Below, in pieces: positions 1 to 12,560 of a DNA stretch of 64,000 nucleotides. A program made the position numbers and the translations under genes. The DNA comes from Tetraselmis striata (Eukaryota > Chlorophyta > Chlorodendrophyceae > Chlorodendrales > Chlorodendraceae), in contig VCJN01000207.1 of the NCBI GenBank assembly GCA_006384855.1, positions 62,001-126,000 on the forward strand, in the 5' to 3' direction. Position 1 is the first letter of the stretch; each line of letters begins with the position of its first letter. Below the pieces are notes generated by a model. The model searched no databases and was not told the origin of the DNA. It saw only the letters and a list, made by a program, of their open reading frames with translations.

Positions 1-255
1 TGGTGCAGGACAGCTCGGTGCGCGCGCAGGGGGGCGTCGGCGCGGTCGCGCACGCCACCAGCGTGGACAGCGACGCGGAGGGTGGCATCGCGGCCGCGGC
101 GTCTGCGATGACCACTGCAAGCACCGGCACCACCGGCCGCCCGCCGCTCAGCGCCCCCCCCACCGCAACCACTCTGTCGGCACCGCGCCGCTGCCCATGC
201 AGCCCATGGAGCCGGCCCTCAGCACCGGCATCTGCGTACGTGCTTCGCCACCTGT

Positions 256-291
<36 letters not shown>

Positions 292-1883
292 CCCTCCACC
301 CACAAAAAAACTATGAGAAATTTATAAATGTGCCCCACAACCCTAAAAACAAATCACGAAACAGCTCCTAATTGCTCTAAATGGTAAACACCCCCAAATG
401 ACAGCTCTAAGCATACATGAAGTAAACCATAAACCCTAGTAACCCTTGTAGCCCTACCATGTACCCTTGGAGAACTTATGACTGACATACGTGCCTGGCG
501 TCACACCGCAGGCCTCGGCGGACACCGTGCAGGCGCCAGATGCCAAGCAGGAGCCGGTGGCATCGGACGTCGCAGGCATGGCGGAGAGCAAGGCGCCGCA
601 GCAGGCGGCCACCAGCGCGCCGCCGCCCACGTGGGGTGCCAGCCGCGGCGGCGGCAGCCGCAACCGGCCCGGAGGCAAGTTCAAGGGGATGGACCCCATC
701 ACGCCCGTCACGGACCCCGTCCTCCTGGACAGCATCTACACCTTTTATGGCATCCCGGAGTCCTTCCCGCTGCGCCAGCAGCTGGTCACGCGCTCCGGGG
801 AGCCGGACCGCCCCAAGCGCCTCAGCTTTGTGTCGGCAGCGGTGCGCGACGTGCTGGCTGCCGACGAGGACGAGAAGCTCAAGGTCATGATGACCGGCGT
901 GAAGGTGGGTGAGGCATGTCACGGAGTGGTAGAGGGTGACCAGCCAGTGCCTCAGTGATAATCAACACCATGTCATCTGTTTTTATGTATGTGCATGAGA
1001 TTGACACAAGCCCGGTTTGGGGATATTTTCGTGGTATGGTGTATATTTTGCTTTGGAGACATCATCACTGCTTGGAGGTACATCGCTCCGATTCCCCAGG
1101 CTCGCTGTGAGCTGCCTGGACGCGGCCTAAGACACGCTACCCGTTTCCGTGAACTGCAGGTGTTTGAGAGGCAGGAGTCGAAGGAGCTCAAGCTGCGCTG
1201 CAACTACCGCATCGCGCAGGAGGGCATGCCCTGCGTGCTTCCCTACCTGTCCAAGCAGGTCATCAGGGCCTCGCTCGGCACTTTTCTACGCCTGCTCAAG
1301 GTGGGGCTGCCGCACAACGCCTGCTAGCGTGATGTTCGCTGAGCGAGTTGCCATTTCATTCGCTTGACGGCTCTACTTGCGTGCGCAGGAGCGGCCGCTG
1401 CCGGTCCCTGCGGAGTACAAGGCGCCAGAGGCTGAAGAGATCCAGGAGAACAAGTTGCCGGCCGACAAGATGGAAAGCGAGAAGGATGCAGCTGCGGAGA
1501 AGAAATCCTCCTATCACACTGACACACCTCCGCTTGACGACCCTGACTGCTTGGCACAGATGAAGTCGATCCGGGTGAGTTGCTGTGCAATGAGCCCAGC
1601 ATGCAGCGACACTGCCATGATTTCCTCTGCAATCCCATCCATTAGAGCGTTCATGACGTGCTGCTTGGTGGCTTTGCAGCTTGGCTGCGCAATTGTCATC
1701 CTGAAGGACGCGGAGGCTGCGGCACTCGGGCTGGCAGGCAGTACGAGCGGCCTCTCTCCGATGACCATCTCTTGCTGGCGTGGAATCACCAGCATCAATA
1801 TCCTCGTGAGCAAGCAGGAGGCCGCTCAGCTGGTGGAGAAGATTGAGTTTGCGCAGAAGGCCACTGCATCGAAAACTGAGTAA
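1..1883 (+). CDS. NSUN2: NSUN2-like RNA cytosine-5 methyltransferase, C-terminal part (5' truncated by window edge)
   Basis: NSUN2/Trm4 enzymes methylate cytosine-5 in tRNAs and other RNAs using S-adenosylmethionine. Only the region after the catalytic domain lies here. Exons by GT-AG and frame are <1-239 (an Ala/Ser/Thr-rich linker; the donor could also be at 236), 512-904, 1160-1300, 1389-1574 and 1680-1883; exons 2 to 4 all join in phase 0. The protein resembles the NSUN2 C-terminus in order: PITPVTDP...FYGIPESFPL, then KVMMTGVKVFERQ, then RIAQEGMPCVLP, then CAIVILKD...ISCWRGITSINILV. The catalytic Cys motifs would lie upstream and cannot be seen. Exon 4 carries a Lys/Glu-rich acidic linker. 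Intron 1 (240-511) holds a 31-base poly(C) run and telomere-like CCCTAAA words. Identification is strong for the C-terminal block and weaker for the linker reading frame of exon 1. Confidence 0.85.
258..288 (+). repeat. Poly(C) run in NSUN2 intron 1
   Basis: Thirty-one consecutive C on the sense strand, about 20 nt after the intron donor. It belongs to the recurrent class of donor-proximal poly(C) runs in this window. Confidence 0.95.
300..462 (+). repeat. Degenerate telomere-like CCCTAAA words in intron
   Basis: AACCCTAAAAAC, AAACCCTAGTAACCC and similar words occur in the second half of NSUN2 intron 1. They match the complement of TTTAGGG or TTTTAGGG plant/algal telomere repeats but are degenerate. 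Confidence 0.5.
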
Positions 1884-2434
1884 TGAGACAGGCCATCGGT
1901 CTGCTGCCTAGCAACCATAAGCACGAAGAAATCTAGTGTAGTACGCTGTAAACCACAGTGTCCTGATACAAGTGTATCTCTTGTCTTCTGCATACATGCA
2001 ATCATTGTAGCTGAAGCGCTTCCACGTGTACTTGCGTTAGTGTGTAATGCTGCTCAGGTGCTGCTGGTCTGATGGCAGCACACCAAGGCTGTGGAAGCGG
2101 TTCACCACCATTGTCATTGTTTTAAATGTACATTCAGATTATCAAAATTGCGTTGCCTTTTCATGTCTAGAATCTGGCATTTTCGTTTGAATCGCCGCAG
2201 GGTGTTGTGTAGCATTAAGCATAGCATTGGTTCTGTTACTCCTCACATTAGCACCAGTAATGCCGCGTAGTGTCCATTTATTCTCTGATGCACATATTGG
2301 CTGATAATGTGCTCACTGTGGATCTCATCACAAACTTTAGCTGTTGGGTCTTGGCTTCCACCCCTGTTGAGTCTGCTTCTTCAGTGGGCAGTGTCGGCAG
2401 TGCGGCCACGGTGTTATGTCTCTTGCTTCAGGCT
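1884..2434. other. Tail-to-tail intergenic region
   Basis: This 550-bp gap separates the NSUN2-like gene (+) from the CotH-like gene (-), which end towards each other. It should hold both 3' UTRs. Apart from the TGTAA I see no further feature. Confidence 0.6.
1947..1951 (+). promoter_or_regulatory. Candidate poly(A) signal TGTAA
   Basis: TGTAA lies 64 nt after the NSUN2-like stop codon. TGTAA is the usual chlorophyte polyadenylation signal. The five-base word is short, so this rests on position. Confidence 0.45.
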
Positions 2435-5400
2435 TCAGTTGGTGTCAAAGGCACTGTCCAGCCACTTCAGCCGCCGCAGAAGCCACGCTCTCATTTCTGA
2501 CACGTTGTAGTCCCACTGATCCAGTGCGGGCGACTGGTTGCCGTGCGCCAAAATCTCCTCCCAGCGATCCAGGGTGCGGCCAGAGGCTGCGCGCACTTTC
2601 CGTGCTGTGCCATCAAAAATGGTCTTCACCCAGGCGTCCGTCAGCTTTCCTTGCCTGAGCTGCTGCCAGCGTTTGGAGGCTGACGATCTGAAGGCAGCGC
2701 TCTTCCACGCGGCCTGAAACCTGATGGAGACACAGGGAACAATGCCACGTGCTCACTGATGGCGCCAAAATACGACCAATGGAACTTGCCGAGAGGATTT
2801 ATTGTCATGCATGTAGAGGGTGGTGCTATCCTGATTGTGACAAGTATTGTTACGGTATTGCATTACACTGTTAAGCCAGGCACAGATATGCAGGCGTATT
2901 ATTATGCTGGAGCTGACTTCAAATTCATAAGTGAACCATAGCAGCATATAATCTGCAGATGTTGGGTGCATGGAGTGGGAAGTGAGCAGCAGGGACACAG
3001 CCATTGCAAAGGAGGGCGTGCAAGCCCTGGCAACTGCATACTGCTCTGGCGGCGCTGCATACCACCAGGAGATGCCATCCACCGGATCAAAGACGCAAAG
3101 CTTCAGGGTTGACTTCGCAGATGCGAAAGCGCCAGCCCTCTGGGGAGTTGCCAACGCCGCCTCCCTTATCATATCCCTACATGGCATCAACCACCAGCGA
3201 GTTGCAACGTCACCGCCATTCCAGCAAGTCATTAGATTCCGTTTCTGCCACTCATTGCACTTTAATGTACATTAACATTGGGAAATATAGCATGTAAGCG
3301 CTTCAGGACAATCGGCCACAACTATGTAATTCAGTACGAGCATGCCAATCTAAATCTGTCCAGGATCATTGCCGAGCCTCTGCCGTGCTTCCGTCAGACG
3401 TTCGAAGTCATATCAACTTTCTGTCACAAGGGATGTCGAGGGCGCTGACCTCAAAAGGGAACCCGCAGCACAGACCAAACGACTCGTTGTAGTCCCAGGC
3501 TGGTCCCATTTTCAGGCACCCACCACGATCCTTGTGCATGTACACTGATCCACGATATCCTGTTGACAGCAAGCCATATGAACGTGCCATTTAGACATGT
3601 ATACAGAGGGCAGCCGCGCACCGAGTTACAGAGGGCGCGAGCATCGTCTGAACTGCTGCTCAGGCACAGAAATCGACATATAGGTACATGTGATACCATA
3701 TGAAGAAATCAAACAGGTACATGATACTTGTATCAATTTTCATGAGGCATACCCCATGGAGCTCTAGCGCTCGTTGCAGTTGAGACCATGCATGAATCTA
3801 GTGTGCTGTGCAACCACATACACAGGCAGCAATAGATGTCTCATCACTCTCAATTACGATACCCGTTCTCAGTACTCAGTGGGTAGAGGGGGCATTTACT
3901 GAGCGTGAAATATCCTGTGTGTACACTGGTATAGGTGTGATTATGGTGAAGGGGGAACTACAGCGCTTTCTCCTTTCACAAGAGTGTGTAATATTCCCCT
4001 CTACGAGCTTCTGATCAATCAGGAGCTGTGTGGTATATTATAGATTGCAACTTGTGGATGCATTGACAGCTCTATCAAGAAGTCACGCTGCTCAAAACTA
4101 TGCCAGGCACATTGCAGCATAGGCGTGTGTTGATGGGCTCACCATCTGGATTCCGAGTGATTTCAGTAAGGATCATGTAGTCGATGAATGAAGGCCAGTC
4201 GATACATTGGCTCATCTGTGGGAGTACGGAGGGATCATCATCCCCGTACTTGTAAAGATCGGCAAGCTCGTCCTCCATACCACCCACCCACTGGCGAAGC
4301 CAGCTCAATGCAACTCCCGATTCGTCATTCCTGGGCTTCGGATACACCAGAACGAATTGAGAAGCTGGCTCGTAGCTGGACGGGAAGACGACATCTCCCT
4401 CATCGATGTTGTCATTGTCAAATTTGAAAATATATCCTCCTGCGGGTATAGCGGAGGCAAACATGAAGGATGAGCAGTGTTTCATGCGGCTTGGGGACAG
4501 CATACATATCAAGCTTGAATGGATTTCACAAACTTTTTTCTTGCATTTGAACTATTGCGCCACCCTGCATACTCGTATACTGAGTGTGACAGTCTGCATG
4601 CCATAATGTACCTAATAGGGAAGAAGACATACATACTGGTCACTGAAGAGGCTTGGTGTGCTGCTTATGATGCATTGTCATCAACAGACACAGAATGAAG
4701 TAAAGAACAATCACATCAAAACAATGGTATCAGGCGCAGACGCAGCTATTAGTTAGTGCTGTGAAAATGTCAGATTGGAAGTTGCTCCTCAACATGAAGG
4801 TAGCTCAGAAGGCTAATGATTGGGACCAAACTCCTTGCGCAAAGTAATATTCCTTGGCCAGGTAGATAACAAATACGTGAAGGTAGCTTGCAGTCGACTG
4901 GCAACACATGGTATATTCAATAGGGGGGGGGTGGGATGTAGCAGCAATGTGTATATGACACGATAGAGTATTGGCTGGTGATAAGCCAGACATGATAGTC
5001 CAAGCACCCGGAATGAATGTGTCCATCATGGGGTACAATCCGCACCAGACAAATCGTCGGCGCTCAGCTTCTGGATATCAACCCTCGATTCTGTGCGGCG
5101 GATGCTCTCTCCAAGGAGATACAGTCCCTGATAGTGGCTGCTTTCAAGGGGCGCGTTGAAGATATTGACACCGCTGCCTTGCAGTAAGAAGACCTCCACC
5201 CACTTGGTCCGTGAAGCATAGTGTCCGAGTGCCTCGCGGGCAATTTGATACGCCAGTTTGTTCCTCAGGCCCAGTGTCTTATCAGTCTCCGCACCAATGA
5301 GCACCCAATCATCGTCCGCAGGCATCCCTGGTCGAAAACAACCCAGGCACATGTAGCGGGAACATATCAGCAAATATGGAATGCGGAACAACTAAGAGAT

Positions 5401-7268
5401 ATCATGTTTGGGTTGGGTTTCATGGCCTTTTGCAAAGCAGTTGAAGCGAGAGATTATTCCATATCGTTATGTATGAGACCGAGATCTCTAGCAGAGGAAT
5501 GCTCTGTACATATACTGCAATAACAAGACATAAAGCTATGTATATGCATGTGTTGTTTTGGGTAACAAGCACGTTTATGATATCATTCATATCTACTTTC
5601 CCTAAGCCATGTTGCTGGTACAATGCATTTGATATTTAGCACAAACTAGATGAATAACCTGTTTTGAACGCAAGTACCTGGCACATATCTATGTAACACT
5701 GGTTCCAGTGAATATGTCAAACACGCAGCAGAACGGACAACAGGTTCAATTCGCATGGTCGAAAACTGATGCATCACAAAATGTTCAGAGTCTGACAATG
5801 CAGCACATGAAGGATTGTGCTATGCATGCTGGACTTTACTCACCTAGCAAAGAAACGTCTTCATCTTTGTCCCACTGTGGATCCTTTACCTCAAAGGCGT
5901 AAGACTTTCTTGTGTTCCGCTGTGAGCTGGATCCACGAATCTGCATTTGCATTCTGGTCTCAATATGCACATCTATTGCAGGCTGGACTTGATGTCTGGA
6001 TGCTTTAGAATGCAGCCATGCTGCCGGTTTCCAGAAGTGAGATAAGGGAGTAACATGAGCTAAGGATGTGACATAATATGATGCATGTATGAGAGAGACC
6101 ATGACATGTATCATAATCTAGAAAAGATGACTGTGTTGCAGGAGTTCAAACCCATGGGTATAGTTTCTCGTATCACCCAGCAACTCCAGATCTGGCCATT
6201 TTGAACCATCAAACCAGCAATCGCCATCTGACCATCAAACCATTTTGAACAGGTAGAAATCGGTGTAATGGATGCATAGCGCGTGTGCTCGACATGCCAG
6301 CATAATCAAAAATGATAATCTTATCCAGTCAGATAATGCAAGTTTACGGACACACAGTACACACAGGACACACAGCGCTATTGAGTAAGTTACAAGGGCT
6401 AAGAGCTGAAGAGAGGCGTCATATTACCGGACATTGTTATCGATAAAATCATGCATGATGCACACATAAAATGATGCGACTATGTTACCATGGTATGACA
6501 GAGCATTATAAAGGTGACTGCAATCCTAATACGAGCGTGGCACCTGTTGTAGTACATATGACAGCAACCAATGCTGCTGATGCCACTTTGAAGAATTCGG
6601 TAGGCCAACAAGAATTGCTTTTGGTCAATAATCAAAATATTTCTTTGACAAACATTCAAGGCGAACATCGACTCGAAATAGGACTCCAGAAATCATTTTT
6701 AATGCATATTCTAGCGAACCATATACATGTAAGAAACAGGATCATACAATGAGACGAGTTTGGGAGACAGTTTCGAAGCCGAAGTGTTTAGAATCGATAC
6801 GTTAGTAACTTGTGTAGCGCGCACTATGGAATCTGAGAGGTATATACATTTGGCAGGGGTGCATTTTGCCTCGCGCCTCACCTCGATGGTGATCGGGCCC
6901 TCGTAGTGGAGATGCCAGATATTGGCTCTCGGAGAAGACTTGTCCTCTGTATATTTCTGCAACGGGCGAGCAGCAGGTAGACATACGCATGCTAGTGCAT
7001 CCACTTTGGGTTCGTCGACGACTGTCTCGGTGGTGCGAATAACCATCACTGGAAGACGGCCTCGTGTCGGGCGGCTTTCGTCGAGGGCGGACGGGAACAT
7101 GCCTGGTGATAGACCATCGCAGCAGGATTCTGTAGCCGTTTCGTAAGACGAGCTGATCAACCTAACGGCGTCAACCGGGCGAAGCAGGCAGCAGTACAGG
7201 ACCGCCAACACAAAAATCATATGTCGAGCCGCGCCACTGACAGGGTGATTCTGTATGACTGGCACCAT
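2435..7268 (-). CDS. CotH kinase family secreted protein (one-base frame break in exon 6)
   Basis: CotH-family proteins have an atypical protein-kinase fold; the bacterial member phosphorylates spore coat proteins. Exons on the minus strand are 6882-7268, 5844-5940, 5046-5327, 4143-4439, 3450-3559, 3063-3176 and 2435-2720, about 523 aa. Family motifs appear in order across exon joins: GPITIE|IRGSSSQ, DKTLGLRNKLAYQIA, GLYLLGESIRR, RVDIQKLSADDLSG|GYIFKFD, EITRNPDG|YRGS, MGPAWDYNESFG, then SPEGWRF and DPVDGIS. The start at 7268, or the inner Met at 7220, gives a hydrophobic leader (MIFVLAVLYCCLL) that looks like a signal peptide. Exon 6 has one base too many: CGTCTTTGAT at 3089-3091 must lose a T to join NPEALRL to DPVDGIS. 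This is either a sequence error or a broken allele. Identification is firm; substrate and compartment are unknown. Confidence 0.85.
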
Positions 7269-9797
7269 GGTCTGGATCACTGTACACGATAGTGCGGTGA
7301 GCGGATGTTGAAGCAGTAGCCGATATAGTCTGTCGAACGGCCAGCGCTCCAGCAGCCCGAGCGACCACCAGGACAACTGACTGAGAGCTTGATAAATGAA
7401 CAAACTCCGAGTCGAAGCAAGGCTGAAACAAGGCGTGCTACGGAGTGTGATATGCAGCCGTTTGTATAGCACTGGAGACCATAAATTGCAGACTTGAGAG
7501 GGTTTCCTGCTCGTCGCTATTATATCGTGTTGACTGCTGTATGTGCGTTCAGTGCAGTTTTGAGCCAATATTCAGTTTCGCTCGCTATTTGGTGTGGTGG
7601 CTGATCAGGCCATTAGCGATTCAGCCCGAAGTATGACACGCGCCGTCCATATGCTGACGATTGCCGAAATACGCGTTACCAAACTGCATCAACCCTTAGC
7701 GCCAAGCTGACGATTCTGCAAAATACTACAGTGCATATTATATTAGCACATACATGCATATTATCCATCCAGCACCATAGGGCGGCTATAGAATAATATT
7801 ATTGTATTTAATATTAAACATAGCAGTCCGTTATCTGTTGGTCAGATGTCACTCGTCTGCTCGTGTTTTGGCTTATTTATCCAATATATATACGAGTCGG
7901 ATGACTTCATATACATTATTGTCAGAGGCTATTATAGTCGATGCTCGGACCTTCCGATTGCGATGACTACCATGTCCTCGTAGCGTGACCATTCAGCCAG
8001 TAGTTGGTCGCTACTCCTTTTAACAACCTCGACACTGCCAGCTCAGAGCACGTCAGTAAGGCTGTGTGACGTACATTACGGACAGCCGAAGCCCTGCCTC
8101 GGCAAGGCATGAGCAGCCATGCAGAAAGGTGCCAAGGTGGAGGACTGGAGGTTGAGGGAGTGTGATGCCTCGTTTCACAACGTATGCTAAGGGGGATATT
8201 TGGTGATAAATATTCGCAGGTATGTCGTCATGTTTCTTACTAAATTGAAAGGGATAGAAAACCCCGGCCTGAAATTTGCGTTCATTTTACAAACTCCGAG
8301 TTGAGGTTTCAAAAACATTATATCCTCGATATTATGGCGACTAGCGACTATGTATCCCATAATAACTACAAATAAAATAGCGACCAGACCGTCGTCCTGC
8401 CACGAGCTTTTCTTAATTTGAAATACATCGCTGTCTCATATGGAAGTCTTCTCGGACATAATCTGCATCGACAAGCACCAGTCGGCATTTAAGACGGAAT
8501 TATCACGAGCATATATGTGTTAGTGACCCGACACCTCGTACAAACGAATACAGGTACAGGTAGCGAGCTATATGTAATGAGCCCAGCCTCGTTGGCTCAT
8601 CTCGTCGCTCCACGGCCTTACATCACACTTAGCGCTATCTTATCAATAATCACTGGTTAGGGCTATTTTTTAAAGACATATCGCGATATATAGAAGCGAC
8701 TACTATAACCTCCCCTTCACTGGCAGTCGTCGCCAGTCATGCTGACTGCGCGCAGCGGATTACGTGACAGCCGAACGGCGAACGAGCGACGAGTCGCGCG
8801 GACGTGCTGCGCTCTATGTACTAGTACGACTAGCGACTATGCTGGGATGCTGGCCCGGCGCCGCCTGCTTGACGGTGCTGTCACTGCTTTTCGACCTCGA
8901 GTCCGGGTGGCCTGGCTCAATGACCCTATGCCAACAAGACCGTACCCGTAGGCGGCCAGGTACCGCAAAGCAATCGCCACCACCAACGTGCAACTAGCGA
9001 GCTACATCACGGTGCATTGATGGTGCTTGCTGAGAGGCAGTCGCCAGCGGATATGTGCTAGAGGGACGATTCGTCGCGTTACTGTATTACATACCGTACA
9101 GGTGCCCGCTCACCTGCCGTCGGTCAGGCTGTTGGTATCAAGTGCCAGTTACAGGCGCAACGGAAATTGATTCCTTCAGTAATTAGGCACAGCGCTCGGT
9201 AGGTGGTGTGTAAAGTCGCTGGGGGAGCACCCGCTGCTGGAAAATCGTGTCCGCGGGGCAGCGGTGGTGCGGAGCGTCTTGACCGGCGCCGGGGTTGGGT
9301 CCGGCACTTGACGAGTACGTGAGCCGGCGGGGCGCTTCGTCCTCCGTCAAGAGAGCGGGCCAGCGAAACGCTCAGACTGTGGCCGGCTAGCAGTCTCGAT
9401 TCAGGGCATCTTGGGAGCACTCACTGGATGAGCCAGTTCTGTCGGACAGGGCACTCGCCCGGCAAGGATCGGGGCGTCGTAGTTAGGCTATTCGCTTCGA
9501 TTGCGCCTCCCACTCGTTGGGCGTCGCGCCACGCATGAATAGGCGAATAGCACGCTAGTCCAGCATTCATCCGCTGAAATTCGAGTCGAACACCCGGGTG
9601 CATCGACGGCGATGGGTTACGTTAACAGATGACACACGCTGGGATGGAAATCGACCCATCGCCGTGAGCTCGTCACTGGGCCGTGCAGGGTGCTTACCAA
9701 TGGTTCAGTCTCCCTCTTGAGGGAAGTTGCTGTGTGGCAGCTAACCACTGCTTCACTGCACGGCAGATATCATCGCATGAACGCGCGCATGTTCAAC
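7269..9797. other. Divergent intergenic region, 2.5 kb
   Basis: It lies between the CotH-like gene (-) and the kinase-RING gene (+) and should hold both promoters and 5' UTRs. The sequence is mostly AT-rich up to about 8,700 and GC-richer after it. The 9-mer TAGCGACTA occurs at 8342-8350 and 8831-8839. Short open frames at 8,739-9,000 and 9,124-9,603 show no recognisable protein. Confidence 0.5.
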
Positions 9798-12560
9798 ATG
9801 CTCAGCTGCTTTGGGATATCAAAGAAGAACAGCGCGCAGGCGCCATCCGCCTACTCGCCGCCGCCGATCAGTCGGCGTGCCGCTTCAGGTGTGTCTATAT
9901 CCGCAAGTATCAATTTGCAGCCTCGGAATTCTGCATAGTACATGTTGGCTTGCTGCTATCCATGCTCCCAGAGTTGCTGAGTAAGGACTATTGTCCCTTT
10001 TGCTGAGTAAGCCCTATTGTTGCTCTGTTGTAAATGTCCAGTGCCTCCAGATGTGGGCAGCCTGCCGACCGGCGCTTCCTCCAGAAGAGACACAGAAGAG
10101 CCAGAATTCGATCCATCTTTTGCGTTTGTCTGGCTGAGGTCCATGCCGGCTATCAGCGCTTTTGACGTAGCGACACTACAGGCCGCCACTGCCAATTTTC
10201 GAAGAGACAATCTACTCGGCGAAGGAGGCTTCGGCTCAGTTTACAAGGTGTGCCATTTCAAGTGACCCATCGCCAGAGACTCGCTGCTCTGATGATACTG
10301 TGCATCTCGTCACCCTATATGATTTGTCATACCTGCGGAGCTGCTCGTCTAAGAGCTGCTCGACTCAAACAGGGCCAGCTGGCGGATGGGAGGAGGATTG
10401 CAGTGAAGAGACTGGACAGGCATGGATTACAGGGAGATAAGGTGAGCTATAGGCATGGATGTTTGCTGACCGCCAAGAGGACATGAATGCCATGTGTTAC
10501 ACATGCGGCATTGATGTGTGTGTGTTCCATTTCTACAGGAATTCATGAATGAGGTGGCGACACTGAACAGGATGTCGCACAACAGCATTCTCCGACTTCA
10601 TGGCGTCTGCGTGCAGGACCAGCATAGGTACGCCCACAGTGGATGCCTGCTATCTATCAGTGTGCCAATGTAGTACTATGTGGCCTTAATGCGTGTCCCA
10701 CTGCGTAGGATGTGTGTCCTTGCTCTGGGCCAGTGCTGCCTACGGGACGCCTTGGATTTCCGGAAAACAGGCACCGCCAGGCTGACGTGGACTCAGCGTA
10801 TCCAGATTGCATTGGATATAGCTGAAGGACTGGCCTACATGCACGAGGTGACAACAGCACTGAACCCTGCTAAGCCCCAATCGTGTGCTGAATACCCTTG
10901 CCATGATGGGAGACTGATTTGGATCGCCATTGTTGTGTGCGCTTCTAGTCTATGACGCCAGCTGTCGCGCATTGCGACATTACATCTCGGAACATCTTGG
11001 TAATGGACAACATGAGGGCTTGCATCTCGGATTTCGGACTCGCCATGGAGCTTCCCAGGGACGAGAATGTATGATGCTATTCCGTTGTTCGGTGCCCACC
11101 TGAGGTGCACTGCCACAGCAGCTGCTCGGCGTGGCTTCACATCTAATGCGCGGTTCTTGATCTGAGTGCAGGAGCAGATGACAGTTGAGGAAGTGCGGAG
11201 CACATTTGGCTACATTGCTCCTGAACTAGCGTCCATTGGCCAGCTATCCACGAAGGCGGATTCCTTCTCGTTTGGTGTGCTGCTTCTGGAGATTTTCACT
11301 GGGCAACTTCCGGTTGACACCTCACGGCCAAAGGTCAGACTTTGCTCACATGTCAAAATGCTCTAGGTGCTGTATATTTCGACATTAGTTTCATATGCCC
11401 ATGCGTGCCCTTGAACACCTTTCTGTGCTCGTGATGTGCAATGTTCAGGCCCATCACTTGCTGGTAGAACACATGCGGCAGTTGCTTGCTGGCCGCCAGG
11501 CGATTGCAGAGGTGTTGGACCCTCACATGATGAGCGATTTCCACGAGCATCCACGCGCGCAGCTGGTATTGCTGCACAGCGTGGTGTGCGCATGCCTCAG
11601 ATCGAATCCCAGTCATCGCTCCACAGTCAGCGAGGTGCTGCCACTTCTTCGAAAGCTGCAACAGGTGCGCCCCCCCCCCCCCCCCCGCCTTCCTTCCCCA
11701 TCCAGGGGCTGCATGGACATGCATGCCACAGCTGCTGACCCGTGCTGATTCACGCCATGTTGGCCAATGCTCCCCAGACTGCTCTTTTGTCAGAGAAGTC
11801 ATCAAGCATTCGTCCAAGGGACAGCGCAAGTGAGATGGCAGGACTGGCGCAGAATTTATCCTCTGCGAAAATTCGAACGGCGCGCTCGGTCCCTATGCAA
11901 CCGCAGCCCACTGCACAGCTTGTCAGCGATCAGCCACCTCAGGGACAGCCGAGGGACAGTATGACCATGTCGGCAGGCCCTGCCACATCCATCGACCATG
12001 GTGTGGCAGACAGTGCAGATGACAACCCCTTCGCTGCCCTCAGGAGCCTGGACGTCTTCTCCGCGCCTTGCAGCACCTCTCTCTTCAACCTGGACCGCCT
12101 GCGGGCTGACATTGCCCATGGCTCCGCCGGAATGCAGGAAGATCGCAATGCGCCTTCCACAACTGGAGGTCAGACCGGCGACAACAGCCGCCAATGTGCT
12201 CAGCATCATTCGGAAACTACAGTTGCTTCCGGACGGCTGGAGAACCCGCGCAGGTTGGCGCACAGAGAGCCTACCCAATCTGTGCCAGGCCAGCTCAGCA
12301 ATGACAGGCCATCCCACATGCATCGTCTTCGGAGCGACAGGCCTGGTACGTCATGGGAGCCAGCTAGCGCTTCCGTGGATATCACAAACATGTGTTTGGT
12401 GTGTGTTAGCGGGCAGAGGACCACGCGATTGGAGCCCTGCGGCCATGGCGTAGCGTGCTGCAGCTGTGCTGCGGCTCTGACTTCCATTGCAGGGCCGTGT
12501 CCCAGTTGCTCTGCCCCGGTGATAGGGTATCTGGCAGATGCTATCTCCTCGAATACCTGA
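9798..12560 (+). CDS. Receptor-like cytoplasmic kinase with C-terminal RING finger
   Basis: Nine exons (9798-9888, 10042-10247, 10373-10441, 10539-10627, 10709-10847, 10949-11068, 11172-11333, 11449-11664, 11778-12560) join in phase to give 624 aa. The kinase domain covers about residues 85-360. Visible motifs are [16 protein letters not shown] (Lys111), [18 protein letters not shown] (226-228) and APE (254-256). The catalytic loop has Cys207 where most kinases have Arg, making it a non-RD kinase. No signal peptide or transmembrane segment is seen, so it looks like a Pelle/RLCK-type kinase. A disordered linker of about 200 residues follows, then a C3HC4 RING from residue 570 (CLVC...CGHG...CCSC...CPSC), suggesting E3 ubiquitin ligase activity. 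The start [10 protein letters not shown] is chosen because RLCKs begin with short Cys-containing leaders; Met at 9690 or 9789 is possible. The exon 9 acceptor is inferred from phase. Confidence 0.85.
11670..11686 (+). repeat. Poly(C) run in kinase-RING intron 8
   Basis: Seventeen C on the sense strand, starting 5 nt after the GT donor at 11665. Confidence 0.95.

Noticed and set aside
3080-3095. Programmed +1 frameshift at CTT TGA in the CotH-like gene
   Set aside because: The site resembles prfB, but the same kind of extra base occurs at six other sites without a stop codon or shared context, so a sequence error is the simpler reading.
9421-9603. Possible tRNA T-arm (GTGTTCGACTC on the minus strand)
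   Set aside because: No matching acceptor, D or anticodon arms at the right spacing.
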